DNA from: Luzula sylvatica
Lineage: Eukaryota; Streptophyta; Magnoliopsida; Poales; Juncaceae
DNA length: 64,000 bases
Assembly (NCBI GenBank): GCA_946800325.1
Contig: OX326958.1
Span: forward strand, 67,188,366 to 67,252,365
Reading direction: 5' to 3'
A program made the position numbers and the translations under genes. This document shows positions 42,391 to 53,677 of the stretch, piece by piece (within the stretch, counting starts at the first letter, position 1; every line of letters begins with the position of its first letter). The notes under the pieces were generated by a model that had not been told where the DNA came from, searched no databases, and saw only the letters and a list, made by a program, of their open reading frames with translations.

Positions 42391-42424
<34 letters not shown>

Positions 42425-42430
42425 CAACTA
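40923..42430. repeat. Local tandem duplication, about 0.87 kb unit
   Basis: Two landmarks repeat at the same offset: the cassette CTTCCTACATACCCACTAAC at 40923 and 41791 (868 bp), and AAGTTAATAACTGACC at 41171 and 42044 (873 bp). Intervening words such as TATCTATCTATCTAAC and TTACAAAATAACTAAC are also shared. The unit contains the segment found singly at 10353, 27384, 50038 and 61310, so this is a recent extra copy. Boundaries are approximate. Confidence 0.65.
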
Positions 42431-42760
42431 TATAACAAACTGATTAACTAACTAACTAAATAACTACTAACTAACTACCAAACTAACTTACTAACTAACT
42501 AATTAACTACCTTCTTACATACATGTTGACTAACAACTAACTAACTAACTAACTAACTAACTAATTAACTGATTAACTAACTACATATAACTAACTAACT
42601 AACTAAATAGCTAACTAACAAATTAACTAACTAACCAACTAACTAACTATCTTCCTACATACCTATTAACTAACAAAGTAACTAACTAATTAACTGACTA
42701 CCTTCCTACAAACCCACTAACTAACTAACTAACTAACAAACTTTCTTCCTGCATACCAAT

Positions 42761-42797
<37 letters not shown>

Positions 42798-42809
42798 TTC
42801 CACATACCC

Positions 42810-42842
<33 letters not shown>

Positions 42843-43373
42843 ATAACTAACTAACTAATTAACTAACTAAATAACTAACTAACTAACTAACTAAATAACT
42901 AACTAACTAATTAACTAACTAAATAACTAACTAACTAGCTATCTCCATACATACCCACTAACTAACGAACATACTTACTAACTAACAAACTAACTAACTA
43001 ACTAACGAATTAACTAAATAACTAACTAACTAAGTACCCTCCTACATACCCACTAACTAGACAACTAACTAACTAACTAACTAATTATGTAACTAACTAC
43101 CTAACTACTAGCTAGCTAACTAACTAATTAACTAAATAAGTAGCTACCTTCGTACATACCCATTAACTAAGTTAACAACTAACTAACTAACTAACTACTA
43201 GTTAACTTACTAACTAACTATCTCACTAACTAATTAACTAACTAACTAACTAAGTAACTACTAGCTACCTAACTAACTAATTGATTAACTAAGTAAGATA
43301 CTAACCAACTACCTTCATACATACTTATTAACTAACTAACTAACTAACTAACTAACTACCTTCGTACAGACCC

Positions 43374-43414
<41 letters not shown>

Positions 43415-43711
43415 TAAGCTAACTAACAAACTAATTAACTTACTATCTGTATACACACATATTAACTAACTAACTAACTAACTAACTAACTACCTACCTT
43501 CCTACAAACCTACTAACAAACAAACAAACTAACTAACTAATTATCTTCCTACATACCTACTAACTAACTAACTAACTTACTTCCTACATACCCACTAACT
43601 AAGTAACAAACTAACTAACTAACTAACTAAATAACTAACTAGTTAACTAAATGACTACTAGCTAACTACCTAGTTGACTAACTAACTAACTAATTAACTA
43701 ACTAACTGACT

Positions 43712-43756
<45 letters not shown>

Positions 43757-43943
43757 TGAACTAAATATCTAACTAACTAACTAACTAACTAATTAACTAG
43801 GTTCCTTCTTACATACATATTAACAAACTAACTAACTAACTAATTAACTAACTATCCATCTAACTAACTAATTAACTAACTACCTTCTTACATACATATT
43901 AACTAACCCACTAACTAACTAACTAAATAACTAATTAACTAAT

Positions 43944-43974
<31 letters not shown>

Positions 43975-44326
43975 CTTCCTACATACCTATTAACTACCTA
44001 ACGAACTAATTAACTAACTACCATCCTACAAATCCACTAACTAACTAACTAACTATCTTCCTACATACTAATTAACTAACTAACTAACTAACTAAGTTCC
44101 TTCATACCCACAAACTAACTAACTAACTAACTAACTACATAAGTACTAATTAACTGACTAACTACTAGCTAACTAACTAACTAACTAACTAGCTAAATAA
44201 CTAACTAACTAACTACTAGCTAACTAACTAACTAACTTACTAACGAACTAAATAAGTAACTGATTAACTAACTAACTAAATAACTACTAGATAACTAACT
44301 AACTAACAAACTAACTAACTAACTGT

Positions 44327-44357
<31 letters not shown>

Positions 44358-44527
44358 CCTTCTTACCTACGAATTGACTAACTATCTAACTAACTAACTA
44401 TCTAACTAACTAACTAACTAACTACCTTCTTACATACATATTGACTAACTTACTAACTAACTAACTAATTAAGTGATTATCTAACTACATATAACTTACT
44501 AACTAAATAACTAACTAACAAACTAAT

Positions 44528-44564
<37 letters not shown>

Positions 44565-45232
44565 GAGTATCTTCCTACTAACTTACTAACTATCTAGCTA
44601 ACTAACTAAATAACTAACTAATTAACTAACTAACTAACAAACTAACTAACTACTAGCTAACTAACTAACTAACTAACCAACTAACTAACTAATCAACCAA
44701 CTAACTAACTTACACTTTCACTAACTATCTAACGAAAAAACTAACTAGCTTCTTACATACATATTAACTAACTCAATAACTAACTAACTGACTAACTAAC
44801 TACCTAACAAACTAATTAACTAACTACGTTCGTACGAACACACTAAGTAACTGACTAACCATTTAACTAATTAACTAACTAACTAACTATCTTCCTACAC
44901 ACATATTAACTAACTAACTAACTAACTAACTGACTAATTAATAAACTACCTTACTACAAACCCAGTAACTAACTAACTAACTAACTAACTAAATATCTTC
45001 TTACATACTTATTAACTAACTAACGAACTATATAACTAACTAACTAACTTCCTGCTTACCCACTAACTAACAAACTAAATAATTAACTAACTAACTACTA
45101 GCTAACTAACTAATTAACTAACTAACTAAATAACTAAGTAGTTAACTAACTAACTACTAGCTAGCTAACTAACTAACTAACTAAATAACTAACTAGTTAA
45201 CTAACTAACTAACTAACTATCTAACTACTAGA

Positions 45233-45277
<45 letters not shown>

Positions 45278-45504
45278 GATTATCTTACTAAATAACTAAC
45301 TAATTAACTAACTAACTATCTTCCCACATACCTATTAACTAACTAACTAACTAACTACCTACCTTCCTACATGACCATTAAGTAGCCAACTAACTAACTA
45401 ATTAAATAGATAAATAACTATCTAACTAACTACTCTCTAACTAACTAACAAACTAACTAAATAACTAACTGATTAACTAACTAACTAACTAACAAACTAC
45501 TTGA

Positions 45505-45537
<33 letters not shown>

Positions 45538-45834
45538 TACACTTTCACTAACTATCTAACGAAAAAACTAACTAGCTTCTTACATACATATTAACTAACT
45601 CACTAACTAACTAACTAACTAACTACCTAACTTATTAATTAACTAACTAACTAACTAACTACCTACCTAACTTATTAATTAACTAACTAACAAACTAACT
45701 AACTAACTTACTAACTAACTAACCAACTAGATAACTAACTAACTAACTAACTAATTAAGTAACTATTTATCTAACTAACTAACTAACTAACTACCTTCTT
45801 ACATACATATTAACTAACTAACTAATTAACTAAT

Positions 45835-45869
<35 letters not shown>

Positions 45870-46911
45870 GTACTAGCTAATGGACTAAATAACTAACTAA
45901 CAAACTAACTAACTAACTAACTAACTACCTAACTAACTAACTAACTAACTACTAACTAACTTCCTACATACCCACTAATTAACAAACTAACTAACTAAAT
46001 AACTAAATAGTGAACTAACAAACTACTAGCTAACTAACCAACCAACTAACTAAATAAATAACTAGTTAAGTAACTAACAACTAGCTAGCTAACTAACTGA
46101 CAAACTAACTAAATAACTAACCAGTGAACTAACTAACTAACTTACTAGCCAACTACTAGATAACTAACTAACTAACTAACTAAGTAACTAACAATCTATC
46201 TAACTTGCTAACTACGTACCTTCTTACATACATATTAACTAACTGACTAACTAACTAACTAACTAATTAACCAACTAACTAACTAACTAACTAACTAACT
46301 TACGAACTAACTACCTTCATACGTACATATTAACAAACTAACTAACTACCTAACTACATAACTAACTAATTAACATGCTACCTTCGTACAAACCCATTAA
46401 GTAACAAACTAACTAACTTATTAATTAATTAAACCGACTAACTAACTTACTAAATAACTAACTATCTAACTAACTCACTCACTATATTCCTACATACCCA
46501 TTAACTATCTAACTAACTAACTAACTAACTAACTATCTAACTAACTACTAGCTAACTAACTAACTAACTAACTAATTAATACACCAATTAACTAACTAAC
46601 TAACTAAAGTACTGCATAACTAACTCACTAACTTACTAACTAACTAACTAACTAATTAACTAACTATCTAACCAACTAACTACCTTCTTACATTGATATT
46701 AATTAAGTAACTTACTATGTAACTAACTAACTATCTAACTTTTTATCTAACTAACTCACTAACTAACTAATTAACTAACTAACTAAATAACAAAAAACAA
46801 AATAACAAACTAACTACTTTCCTACATACCTATTAACTAACTAACTAACTAACTACCTTCTTACATATATATTGACTAACTAACTAACTAACGAACTAAC
46901 TAACTACTAGA

Positions 46912-46942
<31 letters not shown>

Positions 46943-48035
46943 CTATCTACTAGATAGCTAACTAAATAACTAACTAATTATCTAACTAACTATCTTCCTA
47001 CATACATATTGACTAACTAACTAACTAACTACCTACCTACCTTCCTACATAACCACTAACTAACTAACTAATTAACTAACTAACTAACTATCTTCCTACA
47101 TACCAATTAACTAACTAACTAGCGAATTAACTAAGTAACTAACTAATTATGAAACTAACTAACTAATTAACTAAGTAATTAGCTACCTTCGTACATACCC
47201 ATTAACTAAGTTACTAACTAACTAACTAACTAATTAATTAATTAACTAACTAACTACTAGTTAACTTACTAACTAACTAACTAACTAACTAACTAAATAA
47301 CTAATTAACTAATTAACTAACTAACTACTAGCTAACTATCAAACTAACTAAATAACACATAATTAACTAACTTACAAACCAACTACCTTCATACATACCT
47401 ATTAACTAACTAACTACCTAACTAATTAATTAACTAACTACCTTCGTACGAACCCACTAACTAACTAACTATCTGACTAAATATATGACTAACTAACTAA
47501 CTACTAGCTAACCAACTAACTAACCAACTATATAACTAACTAAATAACTACTAACTACCTTCGTACGGACCCACTAACTAACTAACTAACTAACTAATCA
47601 ACTGACTAACTAACTAATTAACTTACTATCTTCCTACACACGCACTAACAAACTAACTAACTAACTTACTAAATATCTTCCTACATACATATTAACTAAC
47701 TAACTAACTAACTTACTTCCTACATACCCACTAACTAACTAACTAATTAACTAACTAACTAAATAACTAACTAGTTAACTAACGAGTTAACTACCTAACT
47801 ACTAGCTAACTAACTAACTAAATAACTAACTAGTTAACTAACTAACTATTAGCTAGCTAACTAACTAACTGAATAACTAACTAGTTGACTAACTAACTAA
47901 CAAACTAACTAACTAACTACTAGATAACTAACTAACTAACTTACTAACTTACTTGCTAAGTAATGAACTAACTAACAAACAAACTAACTAACTAACTAAC
48001 TAACTAAGTAACTCGGTACCTTCTTACACACATAT

Positions 48036-48069
<34 letters not shown>

Positions 48070-48642
48070 CTAGATAACTAGCTAACTAACTAATTAACTG
48101 ACTATCCATATAACTGACTAACGAATTAACTAACTGCCTTCTTACATACATATTAACTAACTAACTAACTAACTACCTTCTTACATACATATTAACTAAC
48201 TAACTAACTAATTAACAAACTAAAAAAATAACTACTAGCTAACTAAGTAAATAACTAACTAACTACTAGATAACTAACTAAATAACTAACTAATTAATAA
48301 ACTAACTATATTCCTACATACCAATTACCTAACTAACTAACTAACTTACTACATACCCACTAACTAACTGACTAACTAACTAAATATATAACTAACTAAC
48401 TAACTACTAGCTAACTAACAAACTAACCAACTATATAACTAACTGATTAACTAACTGACTAAATAACTACTAACTAACTACCTAACTAACTAACTAACAA
48501 ACTAATTAACTAACTATGTAACCAACTAACTACCATCTTACATACATATTGACTAACTAACTAATTAACTAACTAACTAACTAACTTATTAACTGATTAA
48601 CTAACGCCCTATAACTAACTAACTATATAACTAACTAACTAA

Positions 48643-48681
<39 letters not shown>

Positions 48682-48955
48682 CTTCCTAGATACCTATTAA
48701 CTAACTAACAACCTTCTTACATATCCATTAACTAGCTAACAAATTCACTAAATAAATAAATAACTACTATCTCACTAACTAACTAACTAACTGATTAACT
48801 AACTAACTAAAAAAATAACTAACTGATTCACTAACTAACTAACAAACAACTAGATAACTAACTAACTAACTAACTAAATAACTAACTATTTAACTAACTA
48901 TCTGACGAACTAACTAACTACCTTCTTACATACATATGAACTAACTAACTAACTT

Positions 48956-49002
<47 letters not shown>

Positions 49003-49482
49003 GATTAACTGACTAACTAACTAACTAATTAACTAACTAACTAACTCACTAACTACTAGATAACTAATTAACTAACTAACTAACTGACTAACTATCTATA
49101 TAACTAACTGACTAATAACTACCTTCTTACATACATATTAACTAACTAACTACCTAACTAACTTCTAGTTGACTAACTAGCTTACTAACTAACTAACTAA
49201 CTAACTATCTAACTAACTAACTACTATATAACTAACTAAATAACTAACTAACTATCTAACTAACTAACTACTATATAACTAACTAAATAACTAACTAATT
49301 AACTAACTAACTATCTTCCAACATACCAATTAACTAACTAACTAACTAACTTCCTACATACCCACTAACTAACTAACTAAATAAATATATAACTAACCAA
49401 CGAACTACTAACCAGCTAAATAACTAACTAACTAAATAACTAACTGATTAATAACTAACTACCTAACTAATAACTAATTAAA

Positions 49483-49545
<63 letters not shown>

Positions 49546-49707
49546 TTGACAAACTATGTAACTAACTAACTAACTACCTTATTATATACATATTGACTAA
49601 CTAAGTAACTAACTAACTAACTAATTGACTAACTAACTATCGTCCTAAATACGTATTAATTAACTAACTAACTAACTAATTAACTAACTACCTTCCTACC
49701 AACCCAG

Positions 49708-49738
<31 letters not shown>

Positions 49739-50154
49739 ATATCTTCCTACATACCTATTAGCTAACTAACTAACTAAGTAACTAACTTCCTACATACCCA
49801 CTAACTAACTAACTAACTAACTTACAAAATAACTAACTAGTTAACTAACTAACTACTAGCTAACTAACTAACTAACTAAATAACTAACTATATAACTAAC
49901 TAACTACTAGCTAACTAACTAACTTACTAACTAACTAACTAACTACATACCTTCTTACATACATATTAACTAACTAACTAACTAACTATCTATCTATCTA
50001 ACTAACTAACTAACTCCTTCGTACATACCCATTAACTAAGTTAATAACTGACCAACTAACTAATTAATTAATTAACTGATTAGCTGATTAACTACCTTCT
50101 TACATACATATTAACTACCTAACTAACTAACTAACCACCTTCTTACATACATAT

Positions 50155-50189
<35 letters not shown>

Positions 50190-50411
50190 TTAACTGACTA
50201 ACTTGTTAATCAACTAACTAACTAACTACTTGATGAGCGGGTTTTTGGCGTGTAAAATTATCGTTGTATTCGAAAACCCGATTCAATCAACATGTATAGA
50301 ACTATATGTGTTATAGTGGAAAATATGAAAGTTCGTTCCACGAGGAGTATATGCGTCAAATAATGAATCAAAACTAGACAAGAAATAGCAAAGAAAATTC
50401 ACAGAATATAG

Positions 50412-50752
50412 TCCGTTATAACGCAATATGAGTCCGTTACAACGGACTTGAGTGAAAATTCTGGCGCTAAGTGTGAGATGAACGTCCGTTACAACGGATG
50501 AAACTCCGTTATAACGCACTATACTTGTCCGTTATAACGAACAGTGGTTGCGTTGCAACGGATTGGTTAATCCGTTACAACGGACCGCAATGTCCGTTAC
50601 AACGCACTTGTATTGATGCTATTGAGTAGAAATTCTGACTAGTCCGTTACAACGGAACTCTAGTTGCGTTACAACGGAGTTCTAACCAACTGAATACTAA
50701 AGGACCAACCGTCCAGTCCGTTGCAACGCAGTGTGAGTTCCGTTATAACGGA
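50412..50752. repeat. Cluster of 12 palindromes TCCGTTRYAACGGA in E2 LTR
   Basis: Twelve 14-bp perfect or near-perfect palindromes lie in 341 bp. The centre varies between TTATAA, TTACAA and TTGCAA, and the outer bases between GGA, GCA and GAA. Examples: TCCGTTACAACGGA near 50433 and 50494, TGCGTTGCAACGGA near 50549, and TCCGTTATAACGGA at 50739-50752. The second LTR has the same set at 55175-55515. Each contains AACGG-like cores as bound by plant MYB proteins, on both strands; this link is a hypothesis. Confidence 0.85.
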
Positions 50753-51361
50753 GGTAGTTCTGGATTTCTGGTTTGAGATTTGAATTGGGAGCAGTTTGAT
50801 GGTTTGTTTTGGATTCGAATTTAAAAGCAATTAAACTAAGTAACAAGCACTAAGATCACACAAACAACAAAGAAGATTTAGAGCAAAGATAAAGATTCAT
50901 TAAACCACGAATTCTTTACACAAATCCAATTCAATTAAAACTACAAGAATTACAAGAAAAGGAAAGAAAATACCTAGAGAGATGAAGTGAGCTCCGAGTC
51001 TCGTCTTGGATGCCTTCTCCGTTGCCTCGAGATGCTAGTGAGCTAGTCGTCTCGCACAATGTGTTCCTTTCGTACCAATCCACCCGCCAATAGAAGAGAG
51101 CTCCGTACCGGTTGAGTGAACTCGAGATTTGCAAGAAGTCCAATTGGAAGAAAGCTCCCGAGTGGAATAGAGTAAGCTTGACTCCTTGCTTGCGCGGATT
51201 CGGATGAAGAAAGCTCCACCTCAATCCTTCCAACTCGATCTTCGTTGAAGTATAGACCAATTCACCGAATGAAGTGAGCTTCTATTCGGTGATCGATCTT
51301 AGAGAATTTATCGTTCGTTCTTGGTATTTCTTGCGTGTTCTTGAAAGATTCTTGGACTTGC

Positions 51362-51363
<2 letters not shown>

Positions 51364-51448
<85 letters not shown>

Positions 51449-51464
51449 GTGAGAGAGAGAGAAA
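51364..51464. repeat. GA microsatellite in E2 LTR
   Basis: About 41 AG units at 51364-51445, then GGTGT and a shorter GA run. The other LTR has an interrupted GA run at 56129-56209. On the minus strand this is a CT-rich leader 50-150 bases downstream of the TATA box. Reading through it produces long Ser-Leu repeats that are not a real protein. Confidence 0.95.
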
Positions 51465-51517
51465 GTGCTCCGAAGAGCGGGGGAGGGGGCGCGGTCTTCT
51501 CATAGGCCTTGGGGTCT

Positions 51518-51525
51518 TATTTATA
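51518..51525 (-). promoter_or_regulatory. E2 LTR core promoter, 3' copy (TATA, CCAAT)
   Basis: On the minus strand TATAAATA, preceded by CCAATGACAC and a second CCAAT about 15 bases further upstream. The predicted start is near 51490. The identical element in the other LTR is at 56265-56272. Motif evidence only. Confidence 0.6.
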
Positions 51526-51938
51526 GTGTCATTGGGGCTTTCCCATTGGCCGAGATATGGGTGAGAGGATTGAGGGTAGTTGGGGGTGGTAGGTGAGGTA
51601 GGTGGGGCTGTAGAGTGGCAATTGTGTGAGTGGTTTTCGAGTAGAGTTTGGTGCAATCTCTTATGTTGATGATTATTTGCCTTCTCCTTCACACGTGTAC
51701 CGAATTGGTCAGTATGATATATCGATTTTAACGGCGTGAGGAGACGAAGGCAACTACACTCTTGGATTGCCGAGAATTTCCACCTAAAACCTGTAATTAA
51801 GCAATAAAACACACTTAGTGAAGAAATATTCTTGTTATCTCAAATATGAACAATTGTATATATAAAGTTGTGATTCAAAAGGGCTAAAATCCCCAAATTA
51901 GATATCAAAAAGGTGCTTCATTTTCCTCTTATCAAATA

Positions 51939-51972
51939 CCCCCATACTTAAATCTTTGATCGTCCTCGATCA
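51939..51972 (-). promoter_or_regulatory. E2 terminal polypurine tract with AGGA-loop hairpin
   Basis: On the minus strand TGATCG, loop AGGA, CGATCA (51972-51957), then AAGATTTAAGTATGGGGGTATT running into the LTR at 51934. Sequence and spacing closely follow E1 at 19222-19260. Confidence 0.8.
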
Positions 51973-52401
51973 TGATGAGTGTAAAATCAAGCTCAAAGGA
52001 AAATGCATGTATAGGTTTTATTGAAATTGTATTCATCGATTTGAAAACTTATTTCTCACAAGATAATTATTCACTCTTATCATAATCACTAATATTGAAA
52101 GAGATAAGTTTGAGTTATATTAGAATCTATTTTCAATGAATTGCACAAATTCGAAGAGTTTACTAGAGCAAATGATCTCAACCAAAAAAGATGATTAAAC
52201 ACCATCATTCAATTCTTTTCACTCCACCATTCACAAGGATTATCAAGAAAAAGCATTAATGAAAACCAATTTTTCCGTTTTGCAAAAAAAATCGTTTCTT
52301 AAATGTAAATTGTCACTTTTAAACCGTTCGGTACGTTAGTACTTGGTTCATCTTCGATTTCTACTAAATTTTCCCAACTTGCGCTCGATTTTTGAACTCC
52401 T

Positions 52402-52475
52402 TTTCTTTCCTTTTTATTCTTTTTATTTCTTTTCTTCTTTTCTTTTGTTCTTTTTATTTCTTTTCTTTTGTTCGT
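52402..52475 (-). repeat. Polypurine (GAAAAG/AAATAAAAAG) tract
   Basis: On the minus strand this is a 74-base run made almost only of A and G with a few T, built from imperfect units like AGAAAAGAAATAAAAAG. The truncated copy breaks within its upstream edge at 57225, directly next to TTCGTTA. Function unknown; the corresponding E1 region has the long A tracts. Confidence 0.7.
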
Positions 52476-52517
52476 TATTGCTTTCGATGGTCCCCATGTG
52501 TGTCCTTTGGGATAACA

Positions 52518-52802
52518 AGTGGTCATGCCTCACACCACTCATTACTTAGTAAAACCCCATGGATCCGCGCAATCTTTAGCCAACAAGTGGTCATGACTCA
52601 CACCACTCATTACTTAATCAATCGCACGGACTCGACAATCGAAAGCGCTTTAATCCGTGATTGTAGAAAACTTTTTCGCATCGACTCTTGATCATGACTC
52701 ACACCAAGAACCGGCTACTTTGGTTTACTACGACTCATGCACCCCTTTAGCCAACAAGTGGTCATGACTCACACCACTCATTACTTAATCAAGGTGCATG
52801 AG
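52518..52802 (-). repeat. Four hairpin repeats with shared 10-nt loop
   Basis: On the minus strand four hairpins share loop GTGAGTCATG (the first in plus order has GTGAGGCATG). Plus-strand positions are 52518-52539, 52586-52607, 52687-52708 and 52757-52778. Three have stem AGTGGT/ACCACT; the third has CTTGGT/ATCAAG with one G-U pair. Three are embedded in a repeated context: AAGTAATG before, and (in two copies) TTGTTGGCTAAAG after. Two have long outer stems with unrelated sequences: CTCATGCACC with GGTGCATGAG (52802-52734), and GTCCGTGCGAT with ATTGCGCGGAT (52631-52563), the latter paired throughout if G-U is allowed. Confidence 0.75.
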
Positions 52803-53418
52803 CTCATCGAATCAAGCTTTGAGCGCAAATTGGTTCCCGTTAGTGTAATTTCGAATCCCCATGAACGGTCGAGCTCTTTAAGTGCAATTGGTCAAATTTT
52901 AGATTCAAACAAAACTTACTACATTGGTTCAAACAAAGCTTTTTAGAAATTCCAAGTTCAAAATGGGTTTATTTATTGAAAATGGTGTGTCATGTAAATC
53001 AAGGATTGATCAATTTGTCAAAAACTTATGAATTTAGTGAATTCATTGATTAGGGTTTGAATCCCTAAAAGAATCTCTTCAAGATCTCAATCAACTCCTT
53101 CAAATATTTGTGAAAATTTCAAATTTGAGAGTAAAATTATGCTAGTTTGGTGAAAATTTGTTTAAAAATCGATGATTTATTCAATGAGGTGGAGAAAAAC
53201 CTTTAACTTGCATAAAATCATTTGCTTGTATATCCTTGATGCTCAAAGAAATTTTAGAATGTCAAAAAATTCAATTAAAAGCTCATTTTTTCCATTTTTT
53301 TAGGCAAAAAACAAATTTTGCCAGAAACAGTTCCGTTGTAACCGACCTTAGGTCCGTTACAACCGAGTTGCAAAAAAAATTTAAAAAAAAAAAAAAAAAA
53401 TCAAAGACTGTGTGTATA

Positions 53419-53455
53419 CCCCCCCCATACTTATTCCTTCGCTTGTCCTCAAGCG
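53419..53455 (-). promoter_or_regulatory. E2 internal polypurine tract with AGGA-loop hairpin
   Basis: On the minus strand CGCTTG, loop AGGA, CAAGCG (53455-53440), then AAGGAATAAGTATGGGGGGGG (53439-53419). The stem differs from the terminal hairpin and from E1's internal one, but the loop, pairing and distance are kept. Confidence 0.7.
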
Positions 53456-53481
53456 ATAATAAAGAGAAAAAATAAAAGAAG

Positions 53482-53670
53482 TTAAGGAGAGACACAACCT
53501 TTGATGCGTGGTGCTTGATCATCTTCGAATTGTTGCTCCTCCATCCATCTTGTTGCGTTTCTCGTGTCTTGGTCACACCAATTGAACTTGAGCATGTTGT
53601 CCTTGCACCGTTGGTACGAGGGTTTGCCTCCCTCGCTAGCGCTCTCATTTATGGTCTCGAGCTCGACCAT
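53482..53670 (-). CDS. Small conserved tail frame (hypothetical)
   Basis: From ATG at 53670 the frame gives about 62 residues starting MVELETINE and containing SASEGGKPSYQR; upstream of ATG the frame is open to 53691, giving KEDNIG. Its first 25 codons match the remnant after E1's gag-pol, with synonymous differences, so the frame was probably translated in an ancestor. It overlaps the end of the 386-residue frame and lies in the +1 frame relative to it, as in E1. It ends PRIKGCVSP. No known domain. Translation could be from its own ATG, from a spliced message, or by frameshift; none is demonstrated. It might also be only a relic. Confidence 0.4.
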   Translation of the reverse strand: MVELETINESASEGGKPSYQRCKDNMLKFNWCDQDTRNATRWMEEQQFEDDQAPRIKGCVSP

Positions 53671-53677
53671 GCCGATG

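Larger units (their letters stand above)
20823..50230. repeat. (CTAA)n-derived satellite, block 2
   Basis: 29.4 kb of the same degenerate tetranucleotide satellite. Markers recur in constant order. CTAGTTAAGTAACTAAC occurs at about 22411, 31022, 36252 and 46063. The A-rich word AACAAAAAACAAAATAAC occurs near 24165, 32773, 37959 and 46790. AAGTTAATAACTGACC occurs near 27384, 41171, 42044 and 50038. Spacings cluster near 5.2, 8.6-8.9 and 13.8 kb, so long segments were duplicated in tandem and partly rearranged. The A-rich word is missing from block 1. I see no gene, RNA gene or reading frame in this block. Confidence 0.95.
50231..51934 (-). repeat. E2 3' LTR
   Basis: 1704 bp, matching 54994-56681. 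In element orientation it begins TGATAAGAGG (at 51934) after the polypurine tract and ends CTCATCA (at 50231) against satellite. It contains a minus-strand CCAAT/TATA promoter, a long GA microsatellite and a cluster of 12 palindromes in the 3' part. It also has several GAGCTTTCTTCATCCG-like words related to those in E0. A 109-codon frame (50931-51260, minus) is kept in the second LTR copy with few changes but shows no domain; I do not call it a gene. Confidence 0.93.
51950..53477 (-). other. E2 3' noncoding region
   Basis: About 1.5 kb without a credible gene, between the small tail frame and the 3' LTR. On the minus strand it holds, in order: AGGA hairpin and internal polypurine tract (53455-53419), an A run (about 53383-53400), two further CCGTTRYAAC-type words (about 53328-53372), the words AACCGTTC/GACCGTTC near 52865, the four-hairpin series (52802-52518), a purine-rich tract (52475-52402), and a stretch similar to E1 18805-18880. 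The similarity to E1 is patchy but in the same order. Confidence 0.75.

Noticed and set aside
20823..50230. Telomere array
   Set aside because: The unit is CTAA/TTAG with a single G; no TTTAGGG or TTAGGG run was seen.
50931..51260. 109-codon frame in the E2 LTR, also at 55694-56023
   Set aside because: It is preserved mainly because the two LTRs are 98-99% identical. No start context, domain or independent conservation is visible.
51282..51812. 176-codon minus-strand frame with a long Ser-Leu repeat (and 161-codon equivalent at 56074-56559)
   Set aside because: The Ser-Leu repeat is only the GA microsatellite read through; the frame spans the LTR promoter and leader and has no domain.
52343..52691. 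Overlapping plus-strand frames rich in Phe/Ser/Leu
   Set aside because: They are a read-through of the pyrimidine tract on the non-transcribed strand of E2.
52518..52802. Hammerhead ribozyme, as in retrozymes
   Set aside because: The conserved CUGAUGA and GAAA core elements are not arranged around these hairpins.
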